From Venenivibrio stagnispumantis (GTDB lineage Bacteria > Aquificota > Aquificia > Aquificales > Hydrogenothermaceae): a stretch of 64,000 nt of DNA. The notes under the pieces are model-generated. The model saw only the letters and a program-made list of their open reading frames with translations, was not told where the DNA came from and made no database searches. Both the position numbers and the translations under genes were made by a program. This document shows, one piece after another, positions 46,720 through 56,724 of this stretch. The stretch lies in assembly GCF_900182795.1 (NCBI RefSeq), contig NZ_FXTX01000005.1, forward strand, positions 1-64,000, given 5' to 3'. Within the stretch, counting starts at the first letter, position 1. Every line of letters begins with the position of its first letter.

Positions 46720-46861
46720 TTTTATCACCTTTTAAATTTGTTTATACGCATAAATTTATACATAAAATTTATTATGTCAATATAGTTTAACTCTAATCTT
46801 TCTATATTTCATTTACAAATAGCTTTTTAATTTTGGAAATTGTGTTTATATGTTTAATGAA

Positions 46862-46945
46862 TGCGAGTGGTGGGAGTTGAACCCACACGGCTTTTCAGCC
46901 ACGGGATCCTAAGTCCCGCGCGTCTGCCAATTCCGCCACACTCGC
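46862..46945 (-). tRNA. tRNA-Leu (anticodon TAG)
   Basis: 84 bases, reverse strand. Acceptor GCGAGTG pairs with CACTCGC; anticodon stem CGGGA/TCCCG encloses CTTAGGA with TAG at 34-36; a long class II variable arm of the Leu type and a T arm GGGTTCAACTCCC follow. CCA is not encoded. Its 5' end is 4 bases after the stop of the lipoprotein gene. Confidence 0.97.
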
Positions 46946-46949
46946 AGAT

Positions 46950-47360
46950 TTATTTAGCTGTTAATAATATTCTTATAACTGTTTCTGTTAAACCATACTC
47001 TATTCTAATAACTACTAATTTATCTTCTTTTGAGTAAGCTAAGATAGCTTCTTTTGAAATCAAAGAAGATTCTTTCTGCCAACCAAGTTTTGCCATATTT
47101 TTATCAAAAAAATCTACCAAATCAATGATATTCCCCTGTCCTTTATATATGAGATATGCCCTATAATATTTAGAAGAATCATATATCATTGAATTGGCTT
47201 CATCTAATACAAAATTTGCAGGTATCACAAATTGGTAATCTTTTCTATTTTCCGTTTTTGCCATTAATACAACCGGCTCTTTAGATGCAAATGATACTTG
47301 AGAACAGGAGCTAACCAATGTTGCAAATGTTAAAATCCCTGCTAATATTATCTTTTTCAT
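46950..47360 (-). CDS. small lipoprotein, function unknown
   Basis: About 136 residues from the second ATG (GAGG 8 bases before it; the first ATG is only 2 bases from GAGG). Signal peptide with lipobox LVSSC (Cys19), then a small folded domain with IPANFVLDEANSMIYDSSKYYRA. No catalytic motif seen. It lies between tRNA-His and tRNA-Leu on the same strand, with 25 and 4 bases of spacing. Confidence 0.75.
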   Translation of the reverse strand: MKKIILAGILTFATLVSSCSQVSFASKEPVVLMAKTENRKDYQFVIPANFVLDEANSMIYDSSKYYRAYLIYKGQGNIIDLVDFFDKNMAKLGWQKESSLISKEAILAYSKEDKLVVIRIEYGLTETVIRILLTAK

Positions 47361-47385
47361 TTTCATATCCTCAAAAATAATAAAG

Positions 47386-47459
47386 GGAGGATGACGGGAC
47401 TTGAACCCGCGACCACATGGGCCACAACCATGTGCTCTGCCAACTGAGCTACATCCTCC
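47386..47459 (-). tRNA. tRNA-His (anticodon GTG)
   Basis: Reverse strand. Acceptor GAGGATG pairs with CATCCTC; a G precedes position 1 and the discriminator is C, the G-1:C73 identity pair of tRNA-His. Anticodon stem CATGG/CCATG with loop TTGTGGC (GTG). CCA is not encoded. Confidence 0.97.
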
Positions 47460-47509
47460 GTGTAAACAGGTATATATTATATATATTTTTTTCCTTTATT
47501 TCAATAGCT

Positions 47510-48277
47510 TTAAAATCCTTTTTTTGCAAATATTAAATAGCCGGTATGGGCAACCATTCTATCTTCCGGTCTAAATCTGTCAAAAATCGGTTTATAGTCC
47601 CTAACAAATAATTCCTGCACTTCTATATTTATAAATCCATGATTTTTTAATCCTTTTAATAATTCTATAACTTGATTTGTGGTCGGGAGTAAAAAACCAA
47701 TTGGGGCACCTTTTTTTAATGCTTCTTTTATATTATCTAAATAAAGCCAAGGTTCTCTTACATCTATAAAAGCAGCATCAAAATTTTTTTCCGGAAGTGG
47801 ATTTGCCAAATCAAAAATAAAAGCATTTACAGTGTTTTCAAATCCAGCAAGTTGTATATTTTTTAATGCATTATTTAAAAATTTTTCTTCTTTTTCGTAA
47901 GCATAAATTCTGCCATCTGGATATAATGCATTTGCCATAACTATTGTCAAAGCTCCGCTTCCTATACCGGATTCTAAAACTTTCATACCATTTCTTAATC
48001 CGAGCTTTAAAGTTATATATCCGGAATCTTTTGGATATATTATCTGTGTTTGTCTTTTTATGGCATACATAATAATATCGTATAAAGATGGCTTTATTAA
48101 TATAAAATTATGTCCGGAATGGGTTTGTATAGTATCGCCCCATTCCTTTCCGATAATATCATCATGGTTAATATTACCAAGATGGGTAGAATATACCTTT
48201 CCTTTTTCTATCTTTATAAAGAATCTATCTTTTCCGTTTGTTAATTCTACGGTGTCGTTTTCTTTTATTTTATCCAT
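47510..48277 (-). CDS. trmI: tRNA (adenine-58-N1) methyltransferase
   Basis: 255 residues. SAM site GMKVLESGIGSGALTIVMANAL, catalytic-site FIDVREPW and GFLLPTTNQVIELL are typical of TrmI. An N-terminal small barrel (about 1-60) is present. Makes m1A58 in the T loop, a stabilising mark common in thermophiles. Its start overlaps the next upstream gene by 8 bases. Confidence 0.93.
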   Translation of the reverse strand: MDKIKENDTVELTNGKDRFFIKIEKGKVYSTHLGNINHDDIIGKEWGDTIQTHSGHNFILIKPSLYDIIMYAIKRQTQIIYPKDSGYITLKLGLRNGMKVLESGIGSGALTIVMANALYPDGRIYAYEKEEKFLNNALKNIQLAGFENTVNAFIFDLANPLPEKNFDAAFIDVREPWLYLDNIKEALKKGAPIGFLLPTTNQVIELLKGLKNHGFINIEVQELFVRDYKPIFDRFRPEDRMVAHTGYLIFAKKGF

Positions 48278-48926
48278 TCTTTTTCATAAGTAATGCAAGG
48301 CTAAATTCTTTATTATTATATAAATCTATTGAGTAATTATCCCAGAAAACACAAGTTCCACCGGCTATAAAACAGCCACCACTTGGGTCATCATATTTTG
48401 CAAATAATATTTTTTCTTTTCCAAGTTTTGAAATAGCTGTATTTTCAGCTTTTATTAAAGGTTTAACATTTTCTGCTATTGTTAATGTATCTGTGCATGC
48501 AAGCATAACTTTTTGAATTCCTTTTTCTTTTAGCTTTGGAAATATATCTGTTGTGGTTATTAATAGATTATCATTATCATAATTGTTAACATCGTCTGTT
48601 ACAATATCTCCGTTAAACTTTATCCCAAATCTTTCTGATAAAGTATTACATCTATCTGCTATGGAGTCTTCATTTTTGTAATATGCATATATACCTACTT
48701 TTTTCCCTTTTTTAACAAGTTCTTCTATGAAATCTGCTTCTTCTTTTGTAAATGGTATTTCCGGATAGTTGAAAACTATAACATCATAATCTGCAAGTTT
48801 TTCAAATTTATCAACTTCTTCTACTATAATGCTATTTTCTTTTGTGTATCTTTCAAGCTTAGAAAAATAGTAATGGTCTGATATTATAAATTCTTGGTGT
48901 GTAATGCTCCATGCAACTTTTGTCAT
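48270..48926 (-). CDS. unrecognised cytoplasmic protein, glutamine-amidotransferase-like fold possible
   Basis: 218 residues without signal peptide or membrane segment. The first half reads VAWSITHQEFIISDHY, then YDVIVFNYPEIPFTKEEADFI and KKVGIYAYYKNED, giving alternating strands and helices reminiscent of GATase1-like/IFT52 domains; this is a fold impression, not a family match. It ends AGGTCVFWDNYS. Seated between aroC and trmI with 14 bases and an 8-base overlap. Confidence 0.6.
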   Translation of the reverse strand: MTKVAWSITHQEFIISDHYYFSKLERYTKENSIIVEEVDKFEKLADYDVIVFNYPEIPFTKEEADFIEELVKKGKKVGIYAYYKNEDSIADRCNTLSERFGIKFNGDIVTDDVNNYDNDNLLITTTDIFPKLKEKGIQKVMLACTDTLTIAENVKPLIKAENTAISKLGKEKILFAKYDDPSGGCFIAGGTCVFWDNYSIDLYNNKEFSLALLMKKNG

Positions 48927-48940
48927 AAATGACCTCCTTT

Positions 48941-50116
48941 TTAATAAATTTTTATATATTCAATATAATCTTGATATCTTTTTTTGATATTATTCATATT
49001 ATCATTACCAAATTGTTCTAATATGGCATCTGTTAAAACTATTGCAAGCATTGCTTCTCCTACAACTGCTGCTGCCGGAACTGCTGTTATATCTGAGCGT
49101 TCTTTTGCCGCCATAAAAGGCTCTTTTGTTATCACATTTACAGATTTTAATGATTTTTGTCTCATCAATGTTGGGATAGGTTTCATAGCCGCTCTTACAA
49201 TTATTGGTTCTCCGTTTGAGATACCGCCTTCAATACCGCCGGCATGGTTTGTTTTATGATAAAATCCTTTTTCTTTGTCATAAAATATTTCATCATGAGC
49301 CATTGAGCCGGGTAAATAAGATAGCCTACATCCATCTCCTATTTCTACACATTTTATAGCTTGAATACTCATAAATGCTTGGGCAATCTTTCCATCTAAT
49401 TTTCTATCCCACTGGACATAAGAGCCTAAACCGATAGGCACTCCAATTGCAAAAACCTCAAATATACCACCAAGACTTTCACCATCTTCTTTTGCTTTGT
49501 CTATATAATCTTTAAACTCTTGGTCTAACTCCGGTAGAGGTATTCTAATCTCTGAACTCTCTGCCTTTTCAAATCTTTCTTTTAAAGGCATATCTTCTAT
49601 CTTATCTTTTATTGATTTTTCACCGATAGATAAAACATAACTTCCTATCTCTATTCCAAATTCTTTTAAAAATTGTTTGCAAATAGCTCCTACTGCAACC
49701 CTTGTTGTTGTTTCCCTTGCACTTGCTCTCTCTAAAACATTTCTTAAATCATAAAAACCATATTTTATTCCACCAACTAAATCTGCATGTCCAGGTCTTG
49801 GCTCTATTATCTGTTTTTTTTCTACCGGTGAGCCTTCTATTGACATTATATCAGTCCAGTTTTCCCAATCTTTGTTTTTTATCATCAATGTTATAGGTGA
49901 GCCAAGGGTATATCCAAATCTTACGCCGGATAATATTTCTGCGGTATCTTTTTCTATTTTCATTCTACCGCCACGGCCATATCCTTTTTGTCTTCTTACA
50001 AGCTCATTATTTATAAATTCAGAAGATATTTTTAAATTAGAAGGTATTCCTTCTATAATAGCTGTCAATGCCGGTCCGTGGGATTCTCCCGCATTTAAAA
50101 ATCTCAAATGTCCCAT
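48941..50116 (-). CDS. aroC: chorismate synthase
   Basis: Last step of the shikimate pathway, EPSP to chorismate, with reduced FMN. 391 residues, normal length. Opens MGHLRFLNAGESHGPALTAI (signature), with RRQKGYGRGGRMKIEKD, RPGHADLVGGIKYGFYDLRN, ASARETTTRVAVGAI and GGIEGGISNGEPI. Starts the aroC-unknown-trmI run on the minus strand. Confidence 0.97.
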   Translation of the reverse strand: MGHLRFLNAGESHGPALTAIIEGIPSNLKISSEFINNELVRRQKGYGRGGRMKIEKDTAEILSGVRFGYTLGSPITLMIKNKDWENWTDIMSIEGSPVEKKQIIEPRPGHADLVGGIKYGFYDLRNVLERASARETTTRVAVGAICKQFLKEFGIEIGSYVLSIGEKSIKDKIEDMPLKERFEKAESSEIRIPLPELDQEFKDYIDKAKEDGESLGGIFEVFAIGVPIGLGSYVQWDRKLDGKIAQAFMSIQAIKCVEIGDGCRLSYLPGSMAHDEIFYDKEKGFYHKTNHAGGIEGGISNGEPIIVRAAMKPIPTLMRQKSLKSVNVITKEPFMAAKERSDITAVPAAAVVGEAMLAIVLTDAILEQFGNDNMNNIKKRYQDYIEYIKIY

Positions 50117-50248
50117 ATTTCTCCTTTTTAAATCTTGATAAGATATAATATTTTACATTAAATTTAATCTGCGAGGTAGTTAAAAATAATCAAATCAATA
50201 TTTTTATTTATCATAGCATTTTTTATATTTTCTGCAAATATAGGTGGT

Positions 50249-51700
50249 TTGTCAATTATTAGCTTAGATGAAGCAAAAAATGCATCCTGTGCAAGGGAGA
50301 TGATGGAAAGAGGGGATTATATTGTCCCTACATTTAATTATGAACTCAGAACTGATAAACCACCAATGCATTACTACTTTATGATAATAGCATACAAAAT
50401 TTTTGGAGTAAATGAGTTTTCTGCAAGATTTTTTTCTTCAATTTTTGGTGCTTTTACAGTATTAATAACATTTTTATTTGGAAAAAAAGTTTTTAATGAA
50501 AAGATAGGATTTTTATCGGCAATTATTTTAATTTCTTCTATGCATACTGCCATTCAGTTTCATTTAGCTGTCCCTGACCCTTATCTTATATTTTTTATAA
50601 CTTCTGCTTTATTTAGTTTTTATCTTTTTTATGCAGAGAAAAAGGATATATGGCTTTATATCTTTTATATATCCATAGGACTTGGCATTTTGACAAAAGG
50701 ATTAGTTGCTTTTGTTTTACCTTCTACAATTATATTTTTATTTTTGGTTTATAAAAAAGAGCTTAAATTTATTAAAGATTTAAAATTATTTCAAGGATTT
50801 GTAATAATATCAGCAATATCTCTTCCCTGGTATATTGCTGTTTGGATAAAAACCGATGGCGTTTGGATTAAGGAATTTTTATTTAAACATAATATAGAAA
50901 GATATTCTACAACTTTTGAAGGACATGGTGGAAATTTTCTTTTACCGGTTTTATTTGTTCTTATAGGTATTCTTCCTTTCTCTATTTTTTCTATTCAATC
51001 TATCTTTCATTTATTTAAAGATAAAAAAGATAGCCTTATATATCTTTTTATAGCAGTAGCTTTATGGATTATATTTTTTTCATTTTCCGGAACAAAACTT
51101 CCAAATTACACTACACCAATATATCCGGCTTTATCAATCATAATTGGAAATTATTTATCCAATTTTGAAAAAAATAGATTTAACACTGCTTCCATAATTT
51201 TTTATATTTTATTGACAATAATTTTAACTTTTGCATTATTCTATTTTATTAGCCAAGATAAAACTCTATCCTATTTATCTTACAATGCCTTTTATTTTAT
51301 TATTTTAACAATTGGAGCTATTATAGGGCTTTATTTTTATTTAAAAGATAGATTTTTATATTCTTTTGCTTCTTTATCTCTTTCTTCTGTATTAATGATA
51401 TTTTTATTCTTTTATTATATCTTTCCTAAATTTGACAAAGAATCTTCTGTTTTGTATATTTTGCCGTATATTGAAAAAGATAAACCGGTTTTTTATTATA
51501 AAAGATTTAATCCTGCATTTTCTTTTTATTTAAAGAAAAAGATAGAAGAGATAAAAGATTTTAATAATCTAAAAGATATAAATATCTTGACAAGAGAAGA
51601 GTATCTACAAGAGATTTTAGAAAAAGGAATAACTGTTAAGAAAATTATAAAGAAGAAAGATTTATTTGAAAATCATGTTTCTGTATTGCTTGTTTTATGA
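50249..51700 (+). CDS. ArnT/PMT-like membrane glycosyltransferase, 5' end uncertain
   Basis: At least 483 residues, about ten hydrophobic segments. The loop motif SLDEAKNASCAREMMERGDYI followed by RTDKPPMHYYFMIIAYKIFG is that of ArnT/PMT-type enzymes using lipid-linked sugars. In this family an N-terminal membrane segment precedes the DE motif; here the TTG start at 50249 omits it, while the missing segment (IKSIFLFIIAF) is readable upstream in another frame (50190-50225). See the finding. Ends overlapping rnc tail-to-tail by 28 bases. Confidence 0.85.
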   Translation: MSIISLDEAKNASCAREMMERGDYIVPTFNYELRTDKPPMHYYFMIIAYKIFGVNEFSARFFSSIFGAFTVLITFLFGKKVFNEKIGFLSAIILISSMHTAIQFHLAVPDPYLIFFITSALFSFYLFYAEKKDIWLYIFYISIGLGILTKGLVAFVLPSTIIFLFLVYKKELKFIKDLKLFQGFVIISAISLPWYIAVWIKTDGVWIKEFLFKHNIERYSTTFEGHGGNFLLPVLFVLIGILPFSIFSIQSIFHLFKDKKDSLIYLFIAVALWIIFFSFSGTKLPNYTTPIYPALSIIIGNYLSNFEKNRFNTASIIFYILLTIILTFALFYFISQDKTLSYLSYNAFYFIILTIGAIIGLYFYLKDRFLYSFASLSLSSVLMIFLFFYYIFPKFDKESSVLYILPYIEKDKPVFYYKRFNPAFSFYLKKKIEEIKDFNNLKDINILTREEYLQEILEKGITVKKIIKKKDLFENHVSVLLVL

Positions 51701-52413
51701 AGCTGTATATATGCTTTTTTTGCTGCTTCTGTTTCTGCTTCTTTTTTTGATTTTCCTTTTCCGCTTGTTGTTAATTTATCACTTATTTTACATTCTATTG
51801 TAAATATTTTGCTATGCTCCGGACCTTCTTCTGAAATTAATTTATATTTAGGTGCTATGCCAAAATGTTTTTGTGTGTATATTTGAAGAAGGGATTTATA
51901 ATCTCTTGGTATATTTCCGGTTTTTATATCATTTATTAAATCTTTGTAAAATAATTTTTTGAATATTGCCCTTGGTTTTGAGATATTATATCCGCAGTCT
52001 ACATATATAGCTCCAAAAATAGCTTCAAATACATCACAAAGAAGGGATTCTCTTTCTGTGCCTTTTTGCATTAATTCACCTTTGCTGACAAGTGCTATCT
52101 CTGTAAGGCTTATTTTTCTACCGAGCCTTGAAAGATATGCTTCACTAATAATTGAAGAGCGAAGTTGTGATAACTCTCCTTCTCTTGCATTTGGAAATTG
52201 TTTAATAAGTATCTCACTTACTATTAAAGATAAAACTGCATCTCCGAGAAATTCTAAAACTTCATAATCTTTTATTTTTTCCGGGTATTCGGCTACAAAT
52301 GAGCGATGGGTTATTGCTGATAATATATTGGATTTATCTTTAAAATTATATCCAAGTATAGCTTCTATTTTATTAATTCTGTCTTCAAACTGCTTTATAA
52401 CTTTTTCATCCAT
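51673..52413 (-). CDS. rnc: ribonuclease III
   Basis: 246 residues. RNase III domain with the signature YEVLEFLGDAVLSLIVSEIL and DVFEAIFGAIYVDCG (catalytic Glu), and a C-terminal double-stranded RNA-binding domain with YKSLLQIYTQKHFG and GKGKSKKEAETEAAKKAY. Processes rRNA; might also cut CRISPR or antisense RNA duplexes. Follows fabF by 2 bases, the usual fab-rnc neighbourhood. Confidence 0.97.
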   Translation of the reverse strand: MDEKVIKQFEDRINKIEAILGYNFKDKSNILSAITHRSFVAEYPEKIKDYEVLEFLGDAVLSLIVSEILIKQFPNAREGELSQLRSSIISEAYLSRLGRKISLTEIALVSKGELMQKGTERESLLCDVFEAIFGAIYVDCGYNISKPRAIFKKLFYKDLINDIKTGNIPRDYKSLLQIYTQKHFGIAPKYKLISEEGPEHSKIFTIECKISDKLTTSGKGKSKKEAETEAAKKAYIQLHKTSNTET

Positions 52414-52415
52414 AT

Positions 52416-53657
52416 TTACTCAAAAGCTTTAAATACAAGACAAGCATTTGTTCCGCCAAATCCAAATGAGTTAGATATAGCAACTTTTACCGGATATTCT
52501 ATTGCTTTATTAGGAACATAATCTAAATCACAATAAGGGTCTGGATGTTCATAATTAATTGTTGGTGGGATTATGCCATGTTTTATAGTTAAAGCAGTTG
52601 CTACTGCTTCTACTGCTCCTGCTGCTCCAAGTAAATGTCCTATCATAGATTTTACAGAGCTTATTTTTAATTTGTATGCGTGTTCTTTAAATACTTCTTT
52701 TATGGCATGAGTTTCTACTCTGTCATTTAAAGGTGTAGATGTTCCGTGGGCATTAATATAATCTACTTCTGTTGGATTTATTCTTGCATCATTTAAAGCC
52801 ATTTTCATAACTCTGATTGCACCATCTGCATCTGCACAAGGAGCTGTTATATGGTATGCATCACCTGTCATTCCATAGCCAACAACTTCTGCATATATTT
52901 TTGCTCCTCTTTTTATAGCATGTTCTAACTCTTCAAGTACTAATATTCCTGCTCCTTCTCCCATTACAAAGCCATCTCTTTCTGCATCAAATGGTCTTGA
53001 TGCTTTTGTAGGTTCTTCATTTCTTGTAGAAAGGGCTTTCATATTGGCAAAACCGGCTATTCCAAGTGGTGTAATTGCTGACTCTGTTCCACCGGCAATC
53101 ATAATATCAGCATCGCCTCTTTGTATTATTTTAAATGCATCTCCTATGGAATGGGTTCCGGTAGCACAGGCTGTAACTACACAGGAATTTGGTCCTTTAA
53201 ATCCAAACTCTATGGATATATATCCGGAAGCCATATTTGATATTCCAGATGGAATGAAGAAAGGAGATACTCTTCTTGCTCCTTTCTCCATTAAAACCAT
53301 CTGTTGTTCTTCTATATCTCTGAGTCCGCCAATACCGGTTCCGACTATAACACCGGCTTTTTCTTTATCTATTTTTTCTAAATCTAAACCGCTATCTAAG
53401 ATAGCTTCTTTTGCAGCAATTACTGCAAATTTAACAAAATCACTCATTCTTTTGAGTTCTTTTGAGTCAAGATATTTAGAATAATCTATATTTTTTACTT
53501 CGCCGGCTATCAATACAGGAAGGTTATAAGCAACAGGGTCAAATCTTTTGATTATATCTATACCACTTTTGCCGTTTATAAGACCTTCCCAGTATTCTTT
53601 TACATTTTCTCCAAGCGGTGTTACAGCTCCTAAACCGGTAATGACGACTCTTCTCAT
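52416..53657 (-). CDS. fabF: beta-ketoacyl-ACP synthase II
   Basis: 413 residues, a KAS II. Active Cys164 in [16 protein letters not shown], His motifs [15 protein letters not shown] and [18 protein letters not shown], and [12 protein letters not shown] at the end. Elongates acyl-ACP in fatty acid synthesis. Between acpP (6 bases) and rnc (2 bases). Confidence 0.97.
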   Translation of the reverse strand: MRRVVITGLGAVTPLGENVKEYWEGLINGKSGIDIIKRFDPVAYNLPVLIAGEVKNIDYSKYLDSKELKRMSDFVKFAVIAAKEAILDSGLDLEKIDKEKAGVIVGTGIGGLRDIEEQQMVLMEKGARRVSPFFIPSGISNMASGYISIEFGFKGPNSCVVTACATGTHSIGDAFKIIQRGDADIMIAGGTESAITPLGIAGFANMKALSTRNEEPTKASRPFDAERDGFVMGEGAGILVLEELEHAIKRGAKIYAEVVGYGMTGDAYHITAPCADADGAIRVMKMALNDARINPTEVDYINAHGTSTPLNDRVETHAIKEVFKEHAYKLKISSVKSMIGHLLGAAGAVEAVATALTIKHGIIPPTINYEHPDPYCDLDYVPNKAIEYPVKVAISNSFGFGGTNACLVFKAFE

Positions 53658-53663
53658 CTTATA

Positions 53664-53900
53664 TTAAGCTCCTTTTTTAGAAGATATATAATTTAAAACA
53701 TCTCCTACTGTTGATATTTTTTCTGCATCTTCATCAGGAATTTCTATTCCAAATTCTTCTTCAAAAGCCATAATAAGCTCTACTACGTCCAATGAATCTG
53801 CTCCAAGGTCTTCTACAAATTTAGATTCTGGCTTGATACTCTCAATATCAACACCAAGCTGGTCAGCTATAATTTCTTTTACTCTTTGCTCAATAGACAT
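53664..53900 (-). CDS. acpP: acyl carrier protein
   Basis: 78 residues from ATG 53900, which has AGGAGG 7 bases upstream; an in-frame TTG two codons earlier is less good. Phosphopantetheine site [19 protein letters not shown] with Ser36, typical acidic composition. Confidence 0.97.
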   Translation of the reverse strand: MSIEQRVKEIIADQLGVDIESIKPESKFVEDLGADSLDVVELIMAFEEEFGIEIPDEDAEKISTVGDVLNYISSKKGA

Positions 53901-53927
53901 TTTCAAAACCTCCTATATAAAAATTTT

Positions 53928-54662
53928 TTAATACATTCCGCCATTTACATGAATAACTTCACCGGTAATATAAGAAGCTAAATCAGAAGCTAAAAATAAA
54001 ACTACATTGGCAACATCTTCCGGCTTTCCGAATCTGCCAAGAGGTATCTGTTTAAGATAATTCTCTTTTATATCAACAGGAAGTGTTTCAGTCATATCAG
54101 TTTCAATAAATCCCGGTGCTACTGCATTTACCGTTATATTTCTTGATGCAAGTTCTTTTGCAAGAGATTTTGTAAAACCGATTAAACCTGCTTTTGTAGT
54201 AGCATAATTTACCTGACCTATATTTCCTATAAATCCTATTATTGAGCTTATATTTATTATTCTGCCGTATCTTTGTTTAATCATATTTTTTACGATAGCT
54301 TGGGTTATTTTGAAAGTTCCATTTAAATTAGTATTTATAACAGCAAGCCAATCTTCTTCTTTCATTCTGATAAATAGGGTATCTTTTGTTATTCCGGCAT
54401 TATTGACTAATATATCTATTTTTCCGATTTTGTTTATTTCTTCTATTGCTGAAGATATATCTGATGATAAATCAAGGGCTATTGCATATGTATTTACATT
54501 AAATTCATTTTTTATATTGTCTGCTACAAGCTGAGCTGTGTTTTTATCTCTACCGGTTATTATAACATCTGCACCATATTTTGCAAATTCTACGGCTATT
54601 GCTTTACCAATTCCTCTTGTAGAACCGGTTATTAAAGCCGTTTTTCCTTTAAAATCTATCAA
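53928..54662 (-). CDS. fabG: 3-oxoacyl-ACP reductase
   Basis: 244 residues. SDR Rossmann loop GSTRGIGKAIAVEFAKYG, LVNNAGITKDTLF, catalytic NISSIIGF and YATTKAG, and NVNAVAPG-type FVETDMT variant GFIETDMT. NADPH-dependent reduction of ketoacyl-ACP. TTG start (54660-54662) behind GAGAGGG. First gene of fabG-acpP-fabF-rnc. Confidence 0.96.
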   Translation of the reverse strand: MIDFKGKTALITGSTRGIGKAIAVEFAKYGADVIITGRDKNTAQLVADNIKNEFNVNTYAIALDLSSDISSAIEEINKIGKIDILVNNAGITKDTLFIRMKEEDWLAVINTNLNGTFKITQAIVKNMIKQRYGRIINISSIIGFIGNIGQVNYATTKAGLIGFTKSLAKELASRNITVNAVAPGFIETDMTETLPVDIKENYLKQIPLGRFGKPEDVANVVLFLASDLASYITGEVIHVNGGMY

Positions 54663-54842
54663 TATTACCCTCTCAATCAGATAATTGTTTTATATTTTAT
54701 CATAAAATTGTTAAATTTTCATAAGAAGTTATCCTTATTCGCCAAAAATGCTAAATTAACTTAATGTATAACAATACAAAAAAACAATTTTAGGAATAAT
54801 TTGATATATACTATTAATTTTAAAAAATCAAGAGGTGTAGTT

Positions 54843-56723
54843 ATGAAAATACTTGATAAAATCAATGATTATAAAGATTTAAAAAATTTAACAAAAGAAG
54901 AGATAAATCAGCTTTGTGAAGAGATAAGAGAATATATAATAGATGTTACTTCAAAAAATGGCGGGCATATAGGACCATCTCTTGGGACAGTAGAATTAAC
55001 CATTGCATTACTTATGGCTTTTGACCCTGAAATAGATAGAATAGTATGGGATGTTGGACATCAAACATATACATATAAAATATTAACCGGTAGAAAAGAA
55101 CAATTTAAAACATTAAGACAGTATAAAGGTATTTCAGGATTTTCAAAAATAAAAGAAAGCAAATACGACCATTTTGGAACAGGACATAGTAGCACATCAA
55201 TATCTGCTGCACTTGGTATGAGGGTAGCAAAAGATTTGAAAAAAGAGGAAGGATACACCATAGCAGTAATAGGCGATGGAGCAATGACAGCAGGCGAAGC
55301 CTTTGAAGGATTAAATAATGCAGGATGGCTTGACCCATCTAAATTCATAGTAATACTAAATGATAATCAGATGTCTATATCTCCTAATGTTGGAGCTTTA
55401 TATACATATTTTAATAAAATAATTACAAATCAAGTTTTTCAAAAGCCAAGACAAAAATTAAAGGAAATCACGGAAAAATTATTAGGAAAAAAAGCAGTAA
55501 GATTGCTCAGAAAGATAGAAGAATACACAAAAGGATTATTTGCACCGGGAATAATCTTTGAAGAACTCGGATTTACTTATGTTGGAACTATTGACGGACA
55601 TAATCTATTTGACCTTGAAAAAACACTACAAAATATTAAACAGATGAGGGGACCAATTCTTTTGCATGTTATTACCCAAAAAGGAAAAGGATATAAATTT
55701 GCAGAGGAAAATCCGGTAACATTTCATGGTGTTTCTCCTTTTGATAAAATATCCGGTTTATCTATAAAAAAATCATCTTTACCAACATATAGCAAAATTT
55801 TCGGAGATGCTCTTGTAGAACTTGCAGAAAAAGATGAAAAAATAGTTGCAATTACTCCGGCAATGAAAGAAGGCTCAGGACTTGTAGAGTTTTCAAAAAG
55901 ATTTCCTGACAGATTTTTTGATGTAGCAATAGCAGAACAGCATGCATCAACATTTGCAGCAGGACTTGCAAAAGAAGGATTAAAGCCGGTTGTTGCGTAT
56001 TACTCAACATTTATGCAAAGGGCTTATGACCAAGTAATCCACGATGTAGCCCTTCAAGAATTACCGGTTATATTTGCAATAGATAGGGCAGGATTGGTAG
56101 GTGATGATGGACCTACCCATCATGGTGTTTTTGATATAGCTTATTTAAGACCTATACCGAATATAATAATATCAGCACCAAAAGATGAGCAAGAATTAAG
56201 AAATCTGCTTTATACTGCTATAAATAGCAACAAAGTATTTGCTATAAGATATCCAAGAGGGAATGCTGTTGGAGTAAATATTGAAGATTTTGAAAAGATA
56301 GAGATAGGCTCTTGGGAATTATTAGAAGAAGGAAAAGAGATAGCAATTTTAGCGGTAGGTAAATATGTTCAAAGAGCCTTAGAAGTAAGAAAATTATTAA
56401 AATTAAAAGGCATAAATCCAACAATTATAAATGCAAGATTTATAAAGCCGATGGATGAAAAGTTATTAAAAATTACCTTAAATAATCATAAATATATAGT
56501 TACAATGGAAGATGGAGTTTTAAATGGTGGCTTTTCTTCTGCAGTTGCCGAGTTTATGGCTGATTATGGATATACAAATATCTTAATCAGATTTGGAATA
56601 CCGGATAGATTTATAGAACATGGAAAAACAGAACTCTTAGAAAAAGACCTCGGATTACTTCCGGAACAAATGGCAGATAGGATATTAAATAGATTAATAA
56701 ATACAGTTAAAAAAGAGGCGTAA
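54843..56723 (+). CDS. dxs: 1-deoxy-D-xylulose-5-phosphate synthase
   Basis: Entry step of the MEP isoprenoid pathway, thiamine diphosphate enzyme. About 626 residues from ATG 54843 with AGAGGTG upstream; an earlier ATG at 54801 adds 14 unlikely residues. GHQTYTYKILTGR, thiamine-site GDGAMTAGEAFEGLNNAG, IAEQHASTFAAGLAKEG and DRAGLVGDDGPTHHGVFD are diagnostic. Confidence 0.97.
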   Translation: MKILDKINDYKDLKNLTKEEINQLCEEIREYIIDVTSKNGGHIGPSLGTVELTIALLMAFDPEIDRIVWDVGHQTYTYKILTGRKEQFKTLRQYKGISGFSKIKESKYDHFGTGHSSTSISAALGMRVAKDLKKEEGYTIAVIGDGAMTAGEAFEGLNNAGWLDPSKFIVILNDNQMSISPNVGALYTYFNKIITNQVFQKPRQKLKEITEKLLGKKAVRLLRKIEEYTKGLFAPGIIFEELGFTYVGTIDGHNLFDLEKTLQNIKQMRGPILLHVITQKGKGYKFAEENPVTFHGVSPFDKISGLSIKKSSLPTYSKIFGDALVELAEKDEKIVAITPAMKEGSGLVEFSKRFPDRFFDVAIAEQHASTFAAGLAKEGLKPVVAYYSTFMQRAYDQVIHDVALQELPVIFAIDRAGLVGDDGPTHHGVFDIAYLRPIPNIIISAPKDEQELRNLLYTAINSNKVFAIRYPRGNAVGVNIEDFEKIEIGSWELLEEGKEIAILAVGKYVQRALEVRKLLKLKGINPTIINARFIKPMDEKLLKITLNNHKYIVTMEDGVLNGGFSSAVAEFMADYGYTNILIRFGIPDRFIEHGKTELLEKDLGLLPEQMADRILNRLINTVKKEA

Positions 56724-56724
56724 A

